A program made the position numbers and the translations under genes. Below are positions 33,594-43,164 of a stretch of 64,000 nucleotides of DNA, piece by piece. Every line of letters starts with the position of its first letter. Position 1 is the first letter of the stretch. The stretch is from Cohnella baijiui (GTDB lineage Bacteria > Bacillota > Bacilli > Paenibacillales > Paenibacillaceae). The stretch covers positions 1 to 64,000 of the forward strand of contig NZ_JAJFOW010000014.1 of assembly GCF_020731285.1 (NCBI RefSeq), written 5' to 3'. The notes below the pieces were generated by a model, which did no database searches, was not told the origin of the DNA, and was given only the letters and a program-made list of their open reading frames with translations.

Positions 33594-34151
33594 TTAAATC
33601 CGGAACAGCCCGTACCCCTCGAGCGGTACGACCGGCGCGTCGTCGCGCTTCAACCCATCCGAGCGGCCGTTCAAGGCGACGTCCACCAGCCAACGCGTGA
33701 ATGGCGCGACGTTCATCGACTCCATCTCCTCCAGGCTGTAAAAGCCCGCCGCGTCGACCTCCACGCCGTCCGGCGTCGGCTCTCCGCCGAGATAGGCCAT
33801 GGAGAACGCGACATATAGATTATGAATGTGCCGCGGCTGATCGCGAAGGGCGGCGACGCCCGTGACGACGGCTTCGACGCCGGTCTCCTCCAACACCTCG
33901 CGCTGCACCGTATCGTGCAGCTGCTCGAGCTGTTCGGCATATCCGCCGGGATTCGTCCAGTAGCCGCGCCCCGGCTCCTGCGCCCGGCGGACGAGCAGGA
34001 GCTTGCCGTCCCGTTCGACCAAGGCGCCTACGCCGATGCTGTAATTCCCCCAGTGCACGAAGCTGCACGCCGTGCAGGCCCGGCGCGGCGTGCCGTCGAT
34101 GTCGCGCGTCTCCATCGCTTGGCCGCAGGCCGAGCAAAATTGGACTTCCAT
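33594..34151 (-). CDS. Nudix hydrolase with N-terminal zinc ribbon
   Basis: A 185-residue enzyme, start ATG 34151 after GGGAG. Residues 5-31 are a C-x2-C ... C-x2-C zinc ribbon (FCSACGQAM, RACTACSF). A Nudix fold (about 38-160) contains the full box: GYAEQLE, seven residues, REVLEETGV. The zinc ribbon plus Nudix arrangement resembles NudC/YjaD-like or ADP-ribose hydrolases acting on NAD- or nucleotide-type pyrophosphates. The substrate is not determined by sequence. A long upstream in-frame extension is rejected because the ribosome site and ribbon define this start. Confidence 0.88.
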   Translation of the reverse strand: MEVQFCSACGQAMETRDIDGTPRRACTACSFVHWGNYSIGVGALVERDGKLLLVRRAQEPGRGYWTNPGGYAEQLEQLHDTVQREVLEETGVEAVVTGVAALRDQPRHIHNLYVAFSMAYLGGEPTPDGVEVDAAGFYSLEEMESMNVAPFTRWLVDVALNGRSDGLKRDDAPVVPLEGYGLFRI

Positions 34152-34258
34152 GCTTTGAATCTCCCTTCGGCTCGTGTGAAATTGCCGATTCTTCTTCTCT
34201 CGGTCCGGCCCGAATGCCCCCGACCATCCAGATACGTTCGCCGCGATATCGGCGGGAA

Positions 34259-35035
34259 CTAGGCGATGCAGCCCGCGTACACCAGCCCGTTGCGCACGCC
34301 GCCCTCGTCCACGCGGGACGTCACGTAATCCGCGCAGGGGATGAGTTCGGCATGCGAATTGCCCATGGCGATGCCGAGGCCGACCAGCTTCAGCATCTCC
34401 TTGTCGTTCAGCCCGTCCCCGAAGGCGACCGCTTCCGCCGGCGTCAGTCCGAGCGCGTCCAGCAGCTTCTGGATGCCTTCGGCCTTCGAGCCCGTACGGG
34501 GCAGCACGTCCATCGCCTGGTCGTGCCACCGGATGAACCGCAGGTCCGGCAGCGCGTCGATATACGCCCGCTCTTCATGCTGCCGGCAGTGAAGAAACAC
34601 CTGATAGATGCCCTCTCTGCGCCAAAAGTCGGGATCGAATCCGGGCTGCGCCACCTTCAAGCTGTCGACCGAAGCGAAAACGGCGGCGTGTGACTCCCGG
34701 TTCGAATGGAACGCCGACTTGCCTTGGAATACAAGCGCGTGCCCGTGTCCCTCGGTCAACTGCACCAGCCGCTCCAGATCCGACAGCGGAATGTGGCGCT
34801 GATGCACCTCCCGGCCGCGGTACACGACATAAGCGCCGTTCAGGCTTACAAACGAGTCGATGCCAAGCTGCTCCGCGATCGGCTGAAAAAAGTACGGCGC
34901 TCGCCCCGTGGCGATGACCGGCTCGATGCCGCTCATCTTGAGCGCGCGGACCGCTTCGGCCGCGTCCTCGGGGATCCGCTTGTCCTCGTCCAGCAGTGTC
35001 CCGTCGATGTCGAAGAAGATGATCTTGTATGCCAC
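34259..35035 (-). CDS. Cof-type HAD phosphatase
   Basis: A 258-residue HAD-superfamily protein with a type IIB cap. Start GTG 35035, with TAGGAG eight bases upstream. Motif I FFDIDGTLLDE at 6-16; motif II in PVIATGRAP; motif III lysine in GSKAEGIQKLLDALG; motif IV VAFGDGLNDKEML. Cof-type enzymes dephosphorylate sugar phosphates, FMN or pyridoxal phosphate in the cytoplasm. The substrate is unknown. Confidence 0.9.
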   Translation of the reverse strand: MAYKIIFFDIDGTLLDEDKRIPEDAAEAVRALKMSGIEPVIATGRAPYFFQPIAEQLGIDSFVSLNGAYVVYRGREVHQRHIPLSDLERLVQLTEGHGHALVFQGKSAFHSNRESHAAVFASVDSLKVAQPGFDPDFWRREGIYQVFLHCRQHEERAYIDALPDLRFIRWHDQAMDVLPRTGSKAEGIQKLLDALGLTPAEAVAFGDGLNDKEMLKLVGLGIAMGNSHAELIPCADYVTSRVDEGGVRNGLVYAGCIA

Positions 35036-35130
35036 TCCTACCACTCCTATCTCTCTATAGCAAAGCTTAACGTCCCTATCATCGTACAATTCACCGAGGG
35101 AGTAAATAGAGAATTTGAGGCAAACCAAAT

Positions 35131-35163
35131 AGCCGACCTTCCATGATCTTGGAAGTGTCGGCT
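35131..35163 (-). terminator. probable terminator of the sugar ABC operon
   Basis: AGCCGACCTTCC (35131-35142) pairs with GGAAGTGTCGGCT (35151-35163) with one bulge. On the minus strand ATTTGGTTTG follows, a weak T-tract. Confidence 0.55.
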
Positions 35164-35229
35164 ACTTATTTGGTCTCGTTTGGGGCGGCCGCATACAGCG
35201 CTGTCGGTTACGATCCGTCTCCGCCCCTC

Positions 35230-36054
35230 CTATCCTTTTACCGCGCCCTCCGTAATGCCCTGGATGATCCAGCGCTGGAAGATCGCGAAGATGACGACGA
35301 TCGGAATCGAGGACAGGATGAGGGAGGCCAGGATGAGCGACCACTCGCGGCTGTATTTGCCGAAAAACATGTTGATCGTCAGCACGAGCGTATAGTCGCG
35401 GAAGTCGTTCAGCAGCAGCACCGGCAGCAGGAAGTCGTTCCACAGCCACAGCATGTTCAGGACGACGATCGTAAAGGTGATCGGCAGCAGCAGCGGAAAG
35501 ATGATGGAGAAAAACGCGCGCCACTCGCCGCAGCCGTCCATGTGCGCCGATTCGTCTAGCTCTCTCGGAATCCCTTTGACGAAGCCGTGGTAGAGAAAGA
35601 TCGCCATGTTCACGCCGAGCCCCGCGCACACGACGCCCAGCCCGAACGGCGAGCCCTGCAGGCCCAGATCCTTGGCCATCTTGGTCAAGGTGACCATGAT
35701 CGTCTGGAAAGGGATAAGCATCGACGCGACGAAGAGCATGAAGACGACGTTGCTGAGCTTGCCCCGCGTGCGGGAGAGCTTGTAGCCGGCGAGAGAGCTG
35801 CACAGGACGATGCCGACGATGCCCGTCACGGTAACGATGATCGTATTCAGCCCGCTCTGCAGCATGTTGGCCTTTTTGAACGCCTGCGTATAGTTGTCGA
35901 AGCTGAACGTTTTGGGCCAGCTCAGCACCGACTTGTAGAGCTCGCTCTGCGTCTTGAAGGAATTGATGATGGCCATGTAGATCGGAAACAGGAAGTAGAC
36001 GGCCAGGATCAGCAGCACGATCCAAGACAGGACCGTATAGATGCGCCGCGTCAT
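35230..36054 (-). CDS. sugar ABC transporter permease, MalG type
   Basis: A 274-residue inner-membrane permease, six segments. The EAA loop ELDESAHMDGCGEWRAFFSI contacts the ATPase. Its ATG overlaps the stop of the upstream MalF-type gene by four bases. Last gene of an SBP-permease-permease operon. No ATPase gene is present, as usual for CUT1 systems that share MsmX-like ATPases. Confidence 0.92.
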   Translation of the reverse strand: MTRRIYTVLSWIVLLILAVYFLFPIYMAIINSFKTQSELYKSVLSWPKTFSFDNYTQAFKKANMLQSGLNTIIVTVTGIVGIVLCSSLAGYKLSRTRGKLSNVVFMLFVASMLIPFQTIMVTLTKMAKDLGLQGSPFGLGVVCAGLGVNMAIFLYHGFVKGIPRELDESAHMDGCGEWRAFFSIIFPLLLPITFTIVVLNMLWLWNDFLLPVLLLNDFRDYTLVLTINMFFGKYSREWSLILASLILSSIPIVVIFAIFQRWIIQGITEGAVKG

Positions 36055-36941
36055 GCTTCCACCTCCCGCTTCTTCATGACCGTCACCTGGATCATGGTGA
36101 TGACGAATATGATCAGAAAGAGGATGATCGCCTTCGCGCTCGCGTATCCGTAGCGGAAGTTGCCCTGATAGGCCTCCTCCAGGATGTTCATCGTGATAAC
36201 CTGCGTCCCCCGCCCCGGACCGCCTCCGGTCAAGGCGTAGACGAGATCATAGATCTTGAACGAGCTGTTCAAGGTCAGGAAGATGCAGATGGTGAGCGCA
36301 TGCGCGATGAGCGGCATCGTGATGTACCGGAGCATATGGAACGGCTGCGCCCCGTCGATGATCGCCGCTTCCTTCAGATGCTGGGGAATGCCCTGAATGG
36401 CGGACATGTAAATCAGCATGAGCGTGCCCACCCCGCCCCACACCGAGACGATCATGATCGTCCAGAACGAGACGTTCGGATTGCCGAGCCACGACAGGTC
36501 GAGGAAATTCAGAGCGCCGTACTCCGCCATGGCCGGGATGACCTTGGAGAAGACGAACACCCACATAAACGTGCTGATGATGACGCTCAGCATGTTCGGC
36601 ATGAAGAAAATCGTGCGGAACAATCCTTTGGCCCGCCGCCGGGATTCGATGAGCATGGCTAGCAGGAGCGCGACCGCATTTTGCAGGACGACGGCGCAGA
36701 TCACGTATTTGGCCGTGAACAGAATGGCCGCGCGGAAGTGCGAGTCTTCGCGGAACGCTTCGACGAAGTTGCTGAACCCGACGAAGCCGTACGTCTTGTT
36801 GAGGCCGTCCCAATCCGTAAAGCTGTAATAGGAGCCTTGGATCATCGGAATGACCAGGAAGATGAGGTAAAGGACGAAAGCGGGCAGTACGAAAAGCAGC
36901 AGCGAGACGGCGGCCCGGGCCGATCTCCTAGTCATGTGCAT
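36051..36941 (-). CDS. sugar ABC transporter permease, MalF type
   Basis: A 296-residue, six-segment permease. EAA loop QHLKEAAIIDGAQPFHMLRY, and the GGGPGRGTQV motif before the last helices, typical of CUT1 MalF/UgpA subunits. AAGGAG lies five bases before ATG 36941. It is separated from the binding-protein gene by a GC-rich hairpin. Confidence 0.92.
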   Translation of the reverse strand: MHMTRRSARAAVSLLLFVLPAFVLYLIFLVIPMIQGSYYSFTDWDGLNKTYGFVGFSNFVEAFREDSHFRAAILFTAKYVICAVVLQNAVALLLAMLIESRRRAKGLFRTIFFMPNMLSVIISTFMWVFVFSKVIPAMAEYGALNFLDLSWLGNPNVSFWTIMIVSVWGGVGTLMLIYMSAIQGIPQHLKEAAIIDGAQPFHMLRYITMPLIAHALTICIFLTLNSSFKIYDLVYALTGGGPGRGTQVITMNILEEAYQGNFRYGYASAKAIILFLIIFVITMIQVTVMKKREVEA

Positions 36942-36961
36942 TCACGCTCCTTCGGCAAGGT

Positions 36962-37005
36962 GCGCCCTGCCCGCGCCGCTTGGAGGCAACGACGGGGCAG
37001 GGCGC
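36962..37005 (-). promoter_or_regulatory. intercistronic hairpin after the binding-protein gene
   Basis: GCGCCCTGCCC (36962-36972) and GGGCAGGGCGC (36995-37005) are perfect 11-bp arms without a T-tract. Such stems often protect the upstream mRNA end and lower downstream expression, giving excess binding protein over permeases. Confidence 0.65.
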
Positions 37006-37032
37006 GACGCAAGTCAGTCCAATGGGTTTCCG

Positions 37033-38370
37033 TTACTTGCTGGCATTGGCGTTGGCGTCTTTCCAAGTCTTATCCAGGTCTTTGATGACCTGATCCTTGG
37101 TCATTTTCTTGTCGAAGTAGGATTGCAGCGCTTTGCCGGATTCGTCCTTGACGGCCTGCGGGATCGTCGGGTCCTGGTAGGACTCGCCTTTGCTTACGTA
37201 TGCCGAAGCGTCCTCGACCCACGGGTACGGCTTGAAGGTGTGGTTTTTGGAGACGGGGTTGAACTTCAGGCTCTGATACAGGTCGTTCGAAGCCTGGTCG
37301 TCGAGAATGAAGTTCAGCAGATCGAGCGCCACTTCTTTGTTTTTGCTCTCCGGCGAAGTCGCGAGCGAGGTCGAGACCGACGTGTTGATCAGCGTCGACT
37401 TCGGATCGTCGCTGATTGGCAGCGGCGCGACACCCAGCTCGAACTTGTCGTTCACCTTCAGGATGGCGTCGGCGTTCCACGGACCTTGGACCCACATGGC
37501 GGCTTTGCCGCTCGCGAAGTCGGCGGAGCCGTCGTCGTTGCCCGTCTCGAAGGCGCGCTTGGTGCCGTTCGCGTTTACGAGGTCGATGATATCGAACATT
37601 TCCTGGATGTCCGCGAAGCTGCCTTCGTTTTTGTTCATCTTGTCCAGGAAATCCGTGTGCGTGGAGTTGACGAGGCCGCCTACCGTCAGCGGGAGAAACA
37701 GCTGCGGGATCCAGCTTTCCTTGTAGCTCAGCTCGAACGGCGTGATCTTGGCGTCGTTCAGCTTTTGCACGACCGCCTTCATTTCCGACAGCGTCGTCGG
37801 CGGGGTCAGGCCTTGCTCCTTGAAGATCGTCTTGTTATACAGGTAACCCCATGCGAGGCTCTCCATCGGCACGGCCAGCACCTTGCCGTCGGCGGAGACG
37901 ATCGGCTTGATGCCGTCGGTGATCTTGTCCGCCAGCGGCTGGTCGCTCAGGTCGGCCAGGTAGCCGGCTTTGTAGTAGGCGGGAAGCTCGTTGACGGCAT
38001 GGACGCTGAAGATGTCCGGCACGTCGCCGGTAGCGAGGCGGGTCTTTAGAATTTGCGGCGCGTTGTCGGAGCCGGGGTATTCGGAGTTAAACGTAACCGT
38101 AATATTTTTCTCTTGTTTTTCTTTCTCGGCGAACTTCTCGAAGTAGCCGTCGAATTGCTCGCGGAACCGGTCGAGGCCGCCCAGGAAAATTTTCAGTTCG
38201 ACCTTCGTAGGCGCCGCCTTCGACGCTTCCGGCGATGCGGACGGGCTGCTGCTTGGCGTGTCGCTCGCGCTTTGGCTGGGCGAGGCGCCGCCGTTTTCTT
38301 TGGAACCGCCGCAAGCGGCCGTCGTTCCCAGCGCCAGGATGGCGGTCATGGCGAGTAGCGCTTTCTTCAT
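37033..38370 (-). CDS. extracellular sugar-binding lipoprotein of an ABC transporter
   Basis: A 445-residue lipoprotein: MKKALLAMTAILALG, lipobox TAAC, then a Ser/Pro/Ala-rich spacer of about 30 residues, and a family 1 solute-binding domain (TRLATGDVPDIFSVHAVNEL, ASGKAAMWVQGPWNADAIL). GGGAGGT precedes ATG 38370. It delivers an oligosaccharide or monosaccharide to the two permeases. The sugar cannot be named; the upstream YesM/YesN pair suggests induction by the extracellular substrate. Confidence 0.92.
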   Translation of the reverse strand: MKKALLAMTAILALGTTAACGGSKENGGASPSQSASDTPSSSPSASPEASKAAPTKVELKIFLGGLDRFREQFDGYFEKFAEKEKQEKNITVTFNSEYPGSDNAPQILKTRLATGDVPDIFSVHAVNELPAYYKAGYLADLSDQPLADKITDGIKPIVSADGKVLAVPMESLAWGYLYNKTIFKEQGLTPPTTLSEMKAVVQKLNDAKITPFELSYKESWIPQLFLPLTVGGLVNSTHTDFLDKMNKNEGSFADIQEMFDIIDLVNANGTKRAFETGNDDGSADFASGKAAMWVQGPWNADAILKVNDKFELGVAPLPISDDPKSTLINTSVSTSLATSPESKNKEVALDLLNFILDDQASNDLYQSLKFNPVSKNHTFKPYPWVEDASAYVSKGESYQDPTIPQAVKDESGKALQSYFDKKMTKDQVIKDLDKTWKDANANASK

Positions 38371-38413
38371 TCGAGATAGACCTCCCTATATCGTGATAAC
38401 GCTTACGAATTCG

Positions 38414-38419
38414 AGTATA
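38414..38419 (-). promoter_or_regulatory. candidate -10 element of the sugar ABC operon
   Basis: TATACT on the minus strand, 44 bases before ATG 38370, with no good -35 at 17 bp, as expected for a promoter needing the upstream AraC-type activator. Confidence 0.4.
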
Positions 38420-38521
38420 AAAGGAAAGCGCTATCTTCGCATTGGACGTCATTTGCGGCTTGTTGTGGACGATATTGATATGGTCATGCCGTCTGATCTT
38501 AACGCTCCCGACACGCGCGCG

Positions 38522-39595
38522 TCACTCGTCGCCGGAGCCGAAGCCCCGCGCCTGCGCGGGCGTCAAGCCCGTTACCTTCTTGAAAATTCGGTGGAAATAC
38601 GTCGGATCGGCGTACCCGACCGCCTCCGCGGCATGCTTGATGGCGGCGCCCTGGGCGAGCAGCTCCACGGCCCGCTCCATCCGGCGGGAGATAATATCGT
38701 CCATCACCGTCGCCCCCGTCTCCTGCTTGTACGTCCGGGCCAGATGCTCCTTGCTGACGAAAAACCGGGACGCGATCGACTCTAGCGTGATCGGCTCGGC
38801 GTACGCGCGGTTAATGTAGGCCCGGATGTCGCCGATGTCGAGCCGGCTTTTGTTTTTCCGCAGCTGGATCAAGTCGGCGAGCACCGCCGCATAGGCGGCG
38901 GACAGGGCGCCGATCCACGCCGCGCAGGGCGTCTCGTCCGTGACGTAGAACGACTCGGCCTGGCCCCGAATGACCGGCGACAGCTCGATGCCCGCCTTCG
39001 ACGCCTGCTCGCCGAGCAGCGCCATGAACTGGCTGTACAAGGAGTGGTTGAAGCCGGGCCCGTGGGGCTCCCGCCGGGAGAGGCTGAGCGCGAGCGCGTC
39101 GAAGCGGGCCTGCACCTCCTCCGTCTGCAGCTCCTGGAAATACCGGGACACCGCTTCCTTGCACGCCGCGACCTCCTCCAGAATGTCCTTCGAGAGCGGC
39201 TGCGCGGCATGCATGCCGCGCGCGATCCCGAGCTCGCGCACCGTTTTCTCCAGCGCCCGGTTCAGCTCCTCCTGATGGATCGGCTTCAGGATGTATTCGT
39301 CCACCTTGGATAGAATCGCCTGCTTCGTATAGGCAAAGTCGTCGAACCCGCTAATGACGATCTTGCGGATAAACGGGTAGTTTTCCGTGAGGCGGCGAAG
39401 CAGCTCCACGCCGTCCATGCCCCGCATTTTCATGTCGGTGATGACGATCTCCGGGCGGATCTCTTCGATGATCCGCAGCCCGCTCAGCCCTTCTTCGGCC
39501 TCCTCGACCCGGTCGATGCCGAACCGCGCCCAATCGCCGAGACGCCGGATGCTGTCCCGCGTCCAAAATTCGTCGTCGATGATGACGGCCTTCAT
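38522..39595 (-). CDS. YesN-type response regulator (receiver plus AraC HTH)
   Basis: A 357-residue regulator: receiver domain with D7/D8, phosphoacceptor D54 in ITDMKMRGMDG and K104 in EYILKPI; a helical linker (about 125-255); and an AraC double helix-turn-helix at about 258-352 (EPITLESIASRFFVSKEHLA, then AIKHAAEAVGYADPTYFHRI). It overlaps the kinase gene by four bases and lies just upstream of the sugar ABC operon on the same strand, its likely target. Confidence 0.94.
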   Translation of the reverse strand: MKAVIIDDEFWTRDSIRRLGDWARFGIDRVEEAEEGLSGLRIIEEIRPEIVITDMKMRGMDGVELLRRLTENYPFIRKIVISGFDDFAYTKQAILSKVDEYILKPIHQEELNRALEKTVRELGIARGMHAAQPLSKDILEEVAACKEAVSRYFQELQTEEVQARFDALALSLSRREPHGPGFNHSLYSQFMALLGEQASKAGIELSPVIRGQAESFYVTDETPCAAWIGALSAAYAAVLADLIQLRKNKSRLDIGDIRAYINRAYAEPITLESIASRFFVSKEHLARTYKQETGATVMDDIISRRMERAVELLAQGAAIKHAAEAVGYADPTYFHRIFKKVTGLTPAQARGFGSGDE

Positions 39596-41394
39596 GCCGA
39601 TTCCTCCTCCATGCGTTTCCCTTCGGACGGAATGACGAGCTTCACGGTCGTGCCCGCGCCTTCCGCGCTGTCAACGTACAGGCCGTACGCGTCCCCGAAC
39701 ATCAGCTTGATCCGGGCATTGACGTTGCCCATGCCCAGGCTGTCGCTCTCCTCCCGCATCTCGACCGCGAGGCCGAGCTGCCGGCGCAGACGGTCCAGCC
39801 GGTCCGAGGCGATGCCGACGCCGTTGTCGGCGATGCTGATCTCGACTTCGTCCAGCACCATTTCCGCGCGAATGACGATCGACCAGGTATCCATCTTGCC
39901 TTCGAGCCCGTGGATAAAGCAATTCTCGACGATCGGCTGCAGCGAAAACTTCGGGATCGCGCATCCGAGACACGCTTCGTCCACGTCGAGATGGACGTCG
40001 ACCATTTGCTGGAAGCGGAGCTTCTGGATTTGCAAGTAGTTGCGGACATGCTCCATCTCGTCCGCGACGGTGACGAGGTCCGCCTGCATCCGGATCGCGT
40101 ACCGGAACAGGTCGCTGATCGCCCGCACGTGCTCGTAGATTTCCGGGACGTTGCGGGACAGGGCGATGCCGCCGATGGATTGCAGCGCGTTGTGCAGGAA
40201 GTGCGGATTGACCTGCGCCTGCATCGCTTTGACCTGGGCCGTCCGCTTTTCGATCTTCGCTTTGTACTCCGTCTGGATCAGCTCCTTGATCCGGGCCAGC
40301 ATGGAGTTGAACCTGCGCTCCAGCGTGCCGATCTCGTCGGTCCGGAGGCGGCGGAGCCCGACGTCGAAGTTTTGGATCTCGAGCGCCTTCATCGACTTGG
40401 TCAGCCGAATGATCGGCTTGGTCATGAAGTAGGCGGTCAGGATCGAGACGGCGATCGCCAGGATGATAAAGATGACGGCGGTCACCAAGCTGAAGTTCAT
40501 CGTGGAGGAGGCGCTCTGGGTGACGTACTCGATCGGGATGAACTTGACGATCCAGAGCCGGCCGGACAGCGTAGGCTGAAAGAACAGAAATCCTTTCTTC
40601 AGCGCCAGATTGCCGGGCATGTCCGGGTGCTCGATCGCCTTGCGCACGATCTCGGGATCGACCGAGAACCGCTGCCCGTACGGGTTGTACATCTCGTTGC
40701 CTTCCGCATCCAGGATGAGCACCTCGCTATTCGGCTCCGAATGGACCATGTCGAGCACGCTGCGCATCATGCTCCAGCGCACGTCGATCGTCACGCCTCC
40801 GAGCACTTCCCGGTTTTCGAACTTGTTCATGCTGCGGACGATCGTGAAGATGCCGCTGCCGCTATTGATCAGTTTGTCGTAGCTCTCGCGCTTCCGGGAG
40901 ATGGCCTCCCAGTCGGCGCTCGCCGTGACGAGCGCGTCCGTCGATCGGCTGGCGTCCCGGTCCACGGTATAGATGCGCTGTCTGGACTTCAGATACAGCG
41001 AGATTTGCGCGATGTTTTTGTTGTTCGCGCTGTAGAGCGACCACAGCCGCGCCGACGTATAGGCGTCCATCTCGTCGGGGCCGCTCGCCTCCCGGACGAA
41101 GCCGCCGTTGACGTTGGGAAACAGGTTCTTGTCGAGCAGCAGCGAATAGACGACCGACTGGAGCTGCTCGAACTTTTCGTCGAAGTAGCGGGCCGACCAC
41201 TCCATCCGGGCCTCGTTGGACCGGACCACTTCCTCGCTGAGGGAATGCTTGGTCGTCCGGGTGGCGAACAGCGTGACCATCGACAGCGGCAGCACCGCGA
41301 TCGCGACCATGAGCAGCATGAGTTTGTAGCGGAGACTTTTCTGGAAAGGCTGCAGCAGTCTGCGTCCGAATCGCTTCAACGCGCCGAGCGCCAT
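39592..41394 (-). CDS. YesM-type sensor histidine kinase
   Basis: A 600-residue membrane kinase, start ATG 41394 after GGAGGAGG. First membrane helix about 25-47, a large extracytoplasmic dCache-like sensor (about 48-300), second helix about 305-328, HAMP (about 330-380), His_kinase domain with H398 in AQVNPHFLHNALQ, and an HATPase with QPIVENCFIHGLE and ADNGVGIA. It pairs with the overlapping YesN-type regulator to sense sugars outside the cell. Confidence 0.94.
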   Translation of the reverse strand: MALGALKRFGRRLLQPFQKSLRYKLMLLMVAIAVLPLSMVTLFATRTTKHSLSEEVVRSNEARMEWSARYFDEKFEQLQSVVYSLLLDKNLFPNVNGGFVREASGPDEMDAYTSARLWSLYSANNKNIAQISLYLKSRQRIYTVDRDASRSTDALVTASADWEAISRKRESYDKLINSGSGIFTIVRSMNKFENREVLGGVTIDVRWSMMRSVLDMVHSEPNSEVLILDAEGNEMYNPYGQRFSVDPEIVRKAIEHPDMPGNLALKKGFLFFQPTLSGRLWIVKFIPIEYVTQSASSTMNFSLVTAVIFIILAIAVSILTAYFMTKPIIRLTKSMKALEIQNFDVGLRRLRTDEIGTLERRFNSMLARIKELIQTEYKAKIEKRTAQVKAMQAQVNPHFLHNALQSIGGIALSRNVPEIYEHVRAISDLFRYAIRMQADLVTVADEMEHVRNYLQIQKLRFQQMVDVHLDVDEACLGCAIPKFSLQPIVENCFIHGLEGKMDTWSIVIRAEMVLDEVEISIADNGVGIASDRLDRLRRQLGLAVEMREESDSLGMGNVNARIKLMFGDAYGLYVDSAEGAGTTVKLVIPSEGKRMEEESA

Positions 41395-41658
41395 GGGAGG
41401 ACCTCCTCCGACCAGGTTGGGGTGAAATCTGTTTCCTAGTTTGGCGTGAAGGCGTCCGCCTGTCAACGCTTTCATTTTGGCAGCCGGTAAACGCGAATCA
41501 AGGCCGCTCCCAGAAGCCGGGCAGCTCACCCGGTTGACGCCGGCAGCCCCTGATCCACGACATGATAGAGACGCAAGGCGCCCCGGCCTCTCATCCACCG
41601 AGTTTAAGGAACGACAAAAATGGACAGAAAAATCTTATCCCATCCAAGGAGCCGCCTC

Positions 41659-43164
41659 ATGTCCAAGGATTCGTCCGATCTCGTCTCCCCGTCGCTCGAA
41701 GCGAACCTGCAGGCGCTTCAAGATCTGTACGAGAATTGCGCGGATGTCTACTACCGCCGGTTCGGCATAGGGAAGAAGAAGGCGTTCGTCGCGTACATCG
41801 ACGGCATGGTGAATATCGATCAACTGGACGAGCACGTATTGGCGCCGCTGATGCGAGGGGATGCCGCGGAAGCGGGAGACGATGCCGGCGGGTTGCCGTC
41901 CGTTCTCTCGGTCGCGGTAGTCGGCACCGTCTCCACCTTAGACGACGCGATCGCCAAGCTCTCGGGCGGCAGCGTGCTGCTCTTCGTCGACGGCGCCCCG
42001 CATGGATTCGCGCTGGGCCTCGCGAAGTGGGAGAAGCGGAGCATTGAAGAGCCCGCAGCCGAATCGATCGTCCGAGGCCCGCGGGAAGGCTTCACGGAGA
42101 CGCTTAGCGACAATACGTCCATGCTGCGCCGCAAAATCAAGAGTCCCGCGATGAAAATCGTTCCCTTCGAGGTAGGCAAGCTTACGCGGACGCAAGTGCT
42201 GCTGGTTTACGTCGAAGGTCTGGCCGCGGAGACGCTCATCCGCGAAGTGCGGGAGCGCATCTCGCGGATCGATATCGACGGCATCCTCGAGAGCGGGTAT
42301 ATCGAAGGCCTGATCGAGGACAACCCGCTGTCTCCGTTCCCGCAAATCCAGGTGACGGAGCGGCCGGACGTCGTCAGCGCCGCACTGCTGGAAGGCCGCG
42401 TCGCGATCCTGGTCGACGGTACGCCATTTACGCTCATCGCGCCTTCGACGCTGTTCTCCATGCTGCAATCGCCTGAAGACTATTATCAGCGGTTCATGAT
42501 CGGAACGCTGATCCGCTGGCTGCGCTATACGTTTTTCCTCATCACCCTCGTGCTGCCTTCGCTCTACGTGGCGATTTTGACGTTCCACCACGAGATGGTG
42601 CCGACCTCGTTGCTGCTGAGCATCGCCAAGTCGAGAGAGGACATTCCGTTCCCCGCGCTGGTCGAAGCGCTCCTCATGGAGATCTCGTTCGAAGCGCTGC
42701 GGGAAGCGGGCGTCCGGCTGCCCAAGCAAGTCGGCGCGGCCGTCAGCATCGTAGGCGCGCTCGTCATCGGCCAGGCGGCGACCTCCGCGGGCCTCGTGTC
42801 GGCGCCGATGGTCATGGTCGTCGCGATTACCGGGATCGCCTCGTTCATGATTCCGCAATACTCCACGGGGATCGCCCTGCGAATGCTCCGGTTTCCGATC
42901 ATGTTCCTCGCGGGCATGTTCGGCTTGCTCGGGCTGATGCTGGGGGTGATCGCCATCGTGGTCCATCTATGCTCCCTGCGGTCGCTGGGCGTTCCTTACC
43001 TTCAGCCCCTCGCGCCGATGAAGGGAAGGGAGATGAAGGACGTGCTGATCCGCGCGCCGATCTGGGCCATGCGGACGAGACCCCGCTTGGCGGATAGCGC
43101 CAACCGGTATCGTCAACCGCCGGGACGGCGGCCGAAGCCACCCAAAGGAAATGGTTCCCTATGA
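41659..43164 (+). CDS. GerA-type spore germination protein, operon 2
   Basis: A 501-residue GerAA subunit, start ATG 41659 with AAGGAG seven bases upstream. Conserved SIVRGPREGFTETLSDNTSM block, DNPLSPFPQIQVTERPD, then about five helices including FPALVEALLMEISFEALREA and RLPKQVGAAVSIVGALVIGQ. The soluble domain is shorter than in operon 1, with an Asp/Gly-rich insert (about 80-92). The tail is basic and Pro-rich. First gene of a five-gene operon with ATGA-type overlaps. Confidence 0.95.
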   Translation: MSKDSSDLVSPSLEANLQALQDLYENCADVYYRRFGIGKKKAFVAYIDGMVNIDQLDEHVLAPLMRGDAAEAGDDAGGLPSVLSVAVVGTVSTLDDAIAKLSGGSVLLFVDGAPHGFALGLAKWEKRSIEEPAAESIVRGPREGFTETLSDNTSMLRRKIKSPAMKIVPFEVGKLTRTQVLLVYVEGLAAETLIREVRERISRIDIDGILESGYIEGLIEDNPLSPFPQIQVTERPDVVSAALLEGRVAILVDGTPFTLIAPSTLFSMLQSPEDYYQRFMIGTLIRWLRYTFFLITLVLPSLYVAILTFHHEMVPTSLLLSIAKSREDIPFPALVEALLMEISFEALREAGVRLPKQVGAAVSIVGALVIGQAATSAGLVSAPMVMVVAITGIASFMIPQYSTGIALRMLRFPIMFLAGMFGLLGLMLGVIAIVVHLCSLRSLGVPYLQPLAPMKGREMKDVLIRAPIWAMRTRPRLADSANRYRQPPGRRPKPPKGNGSL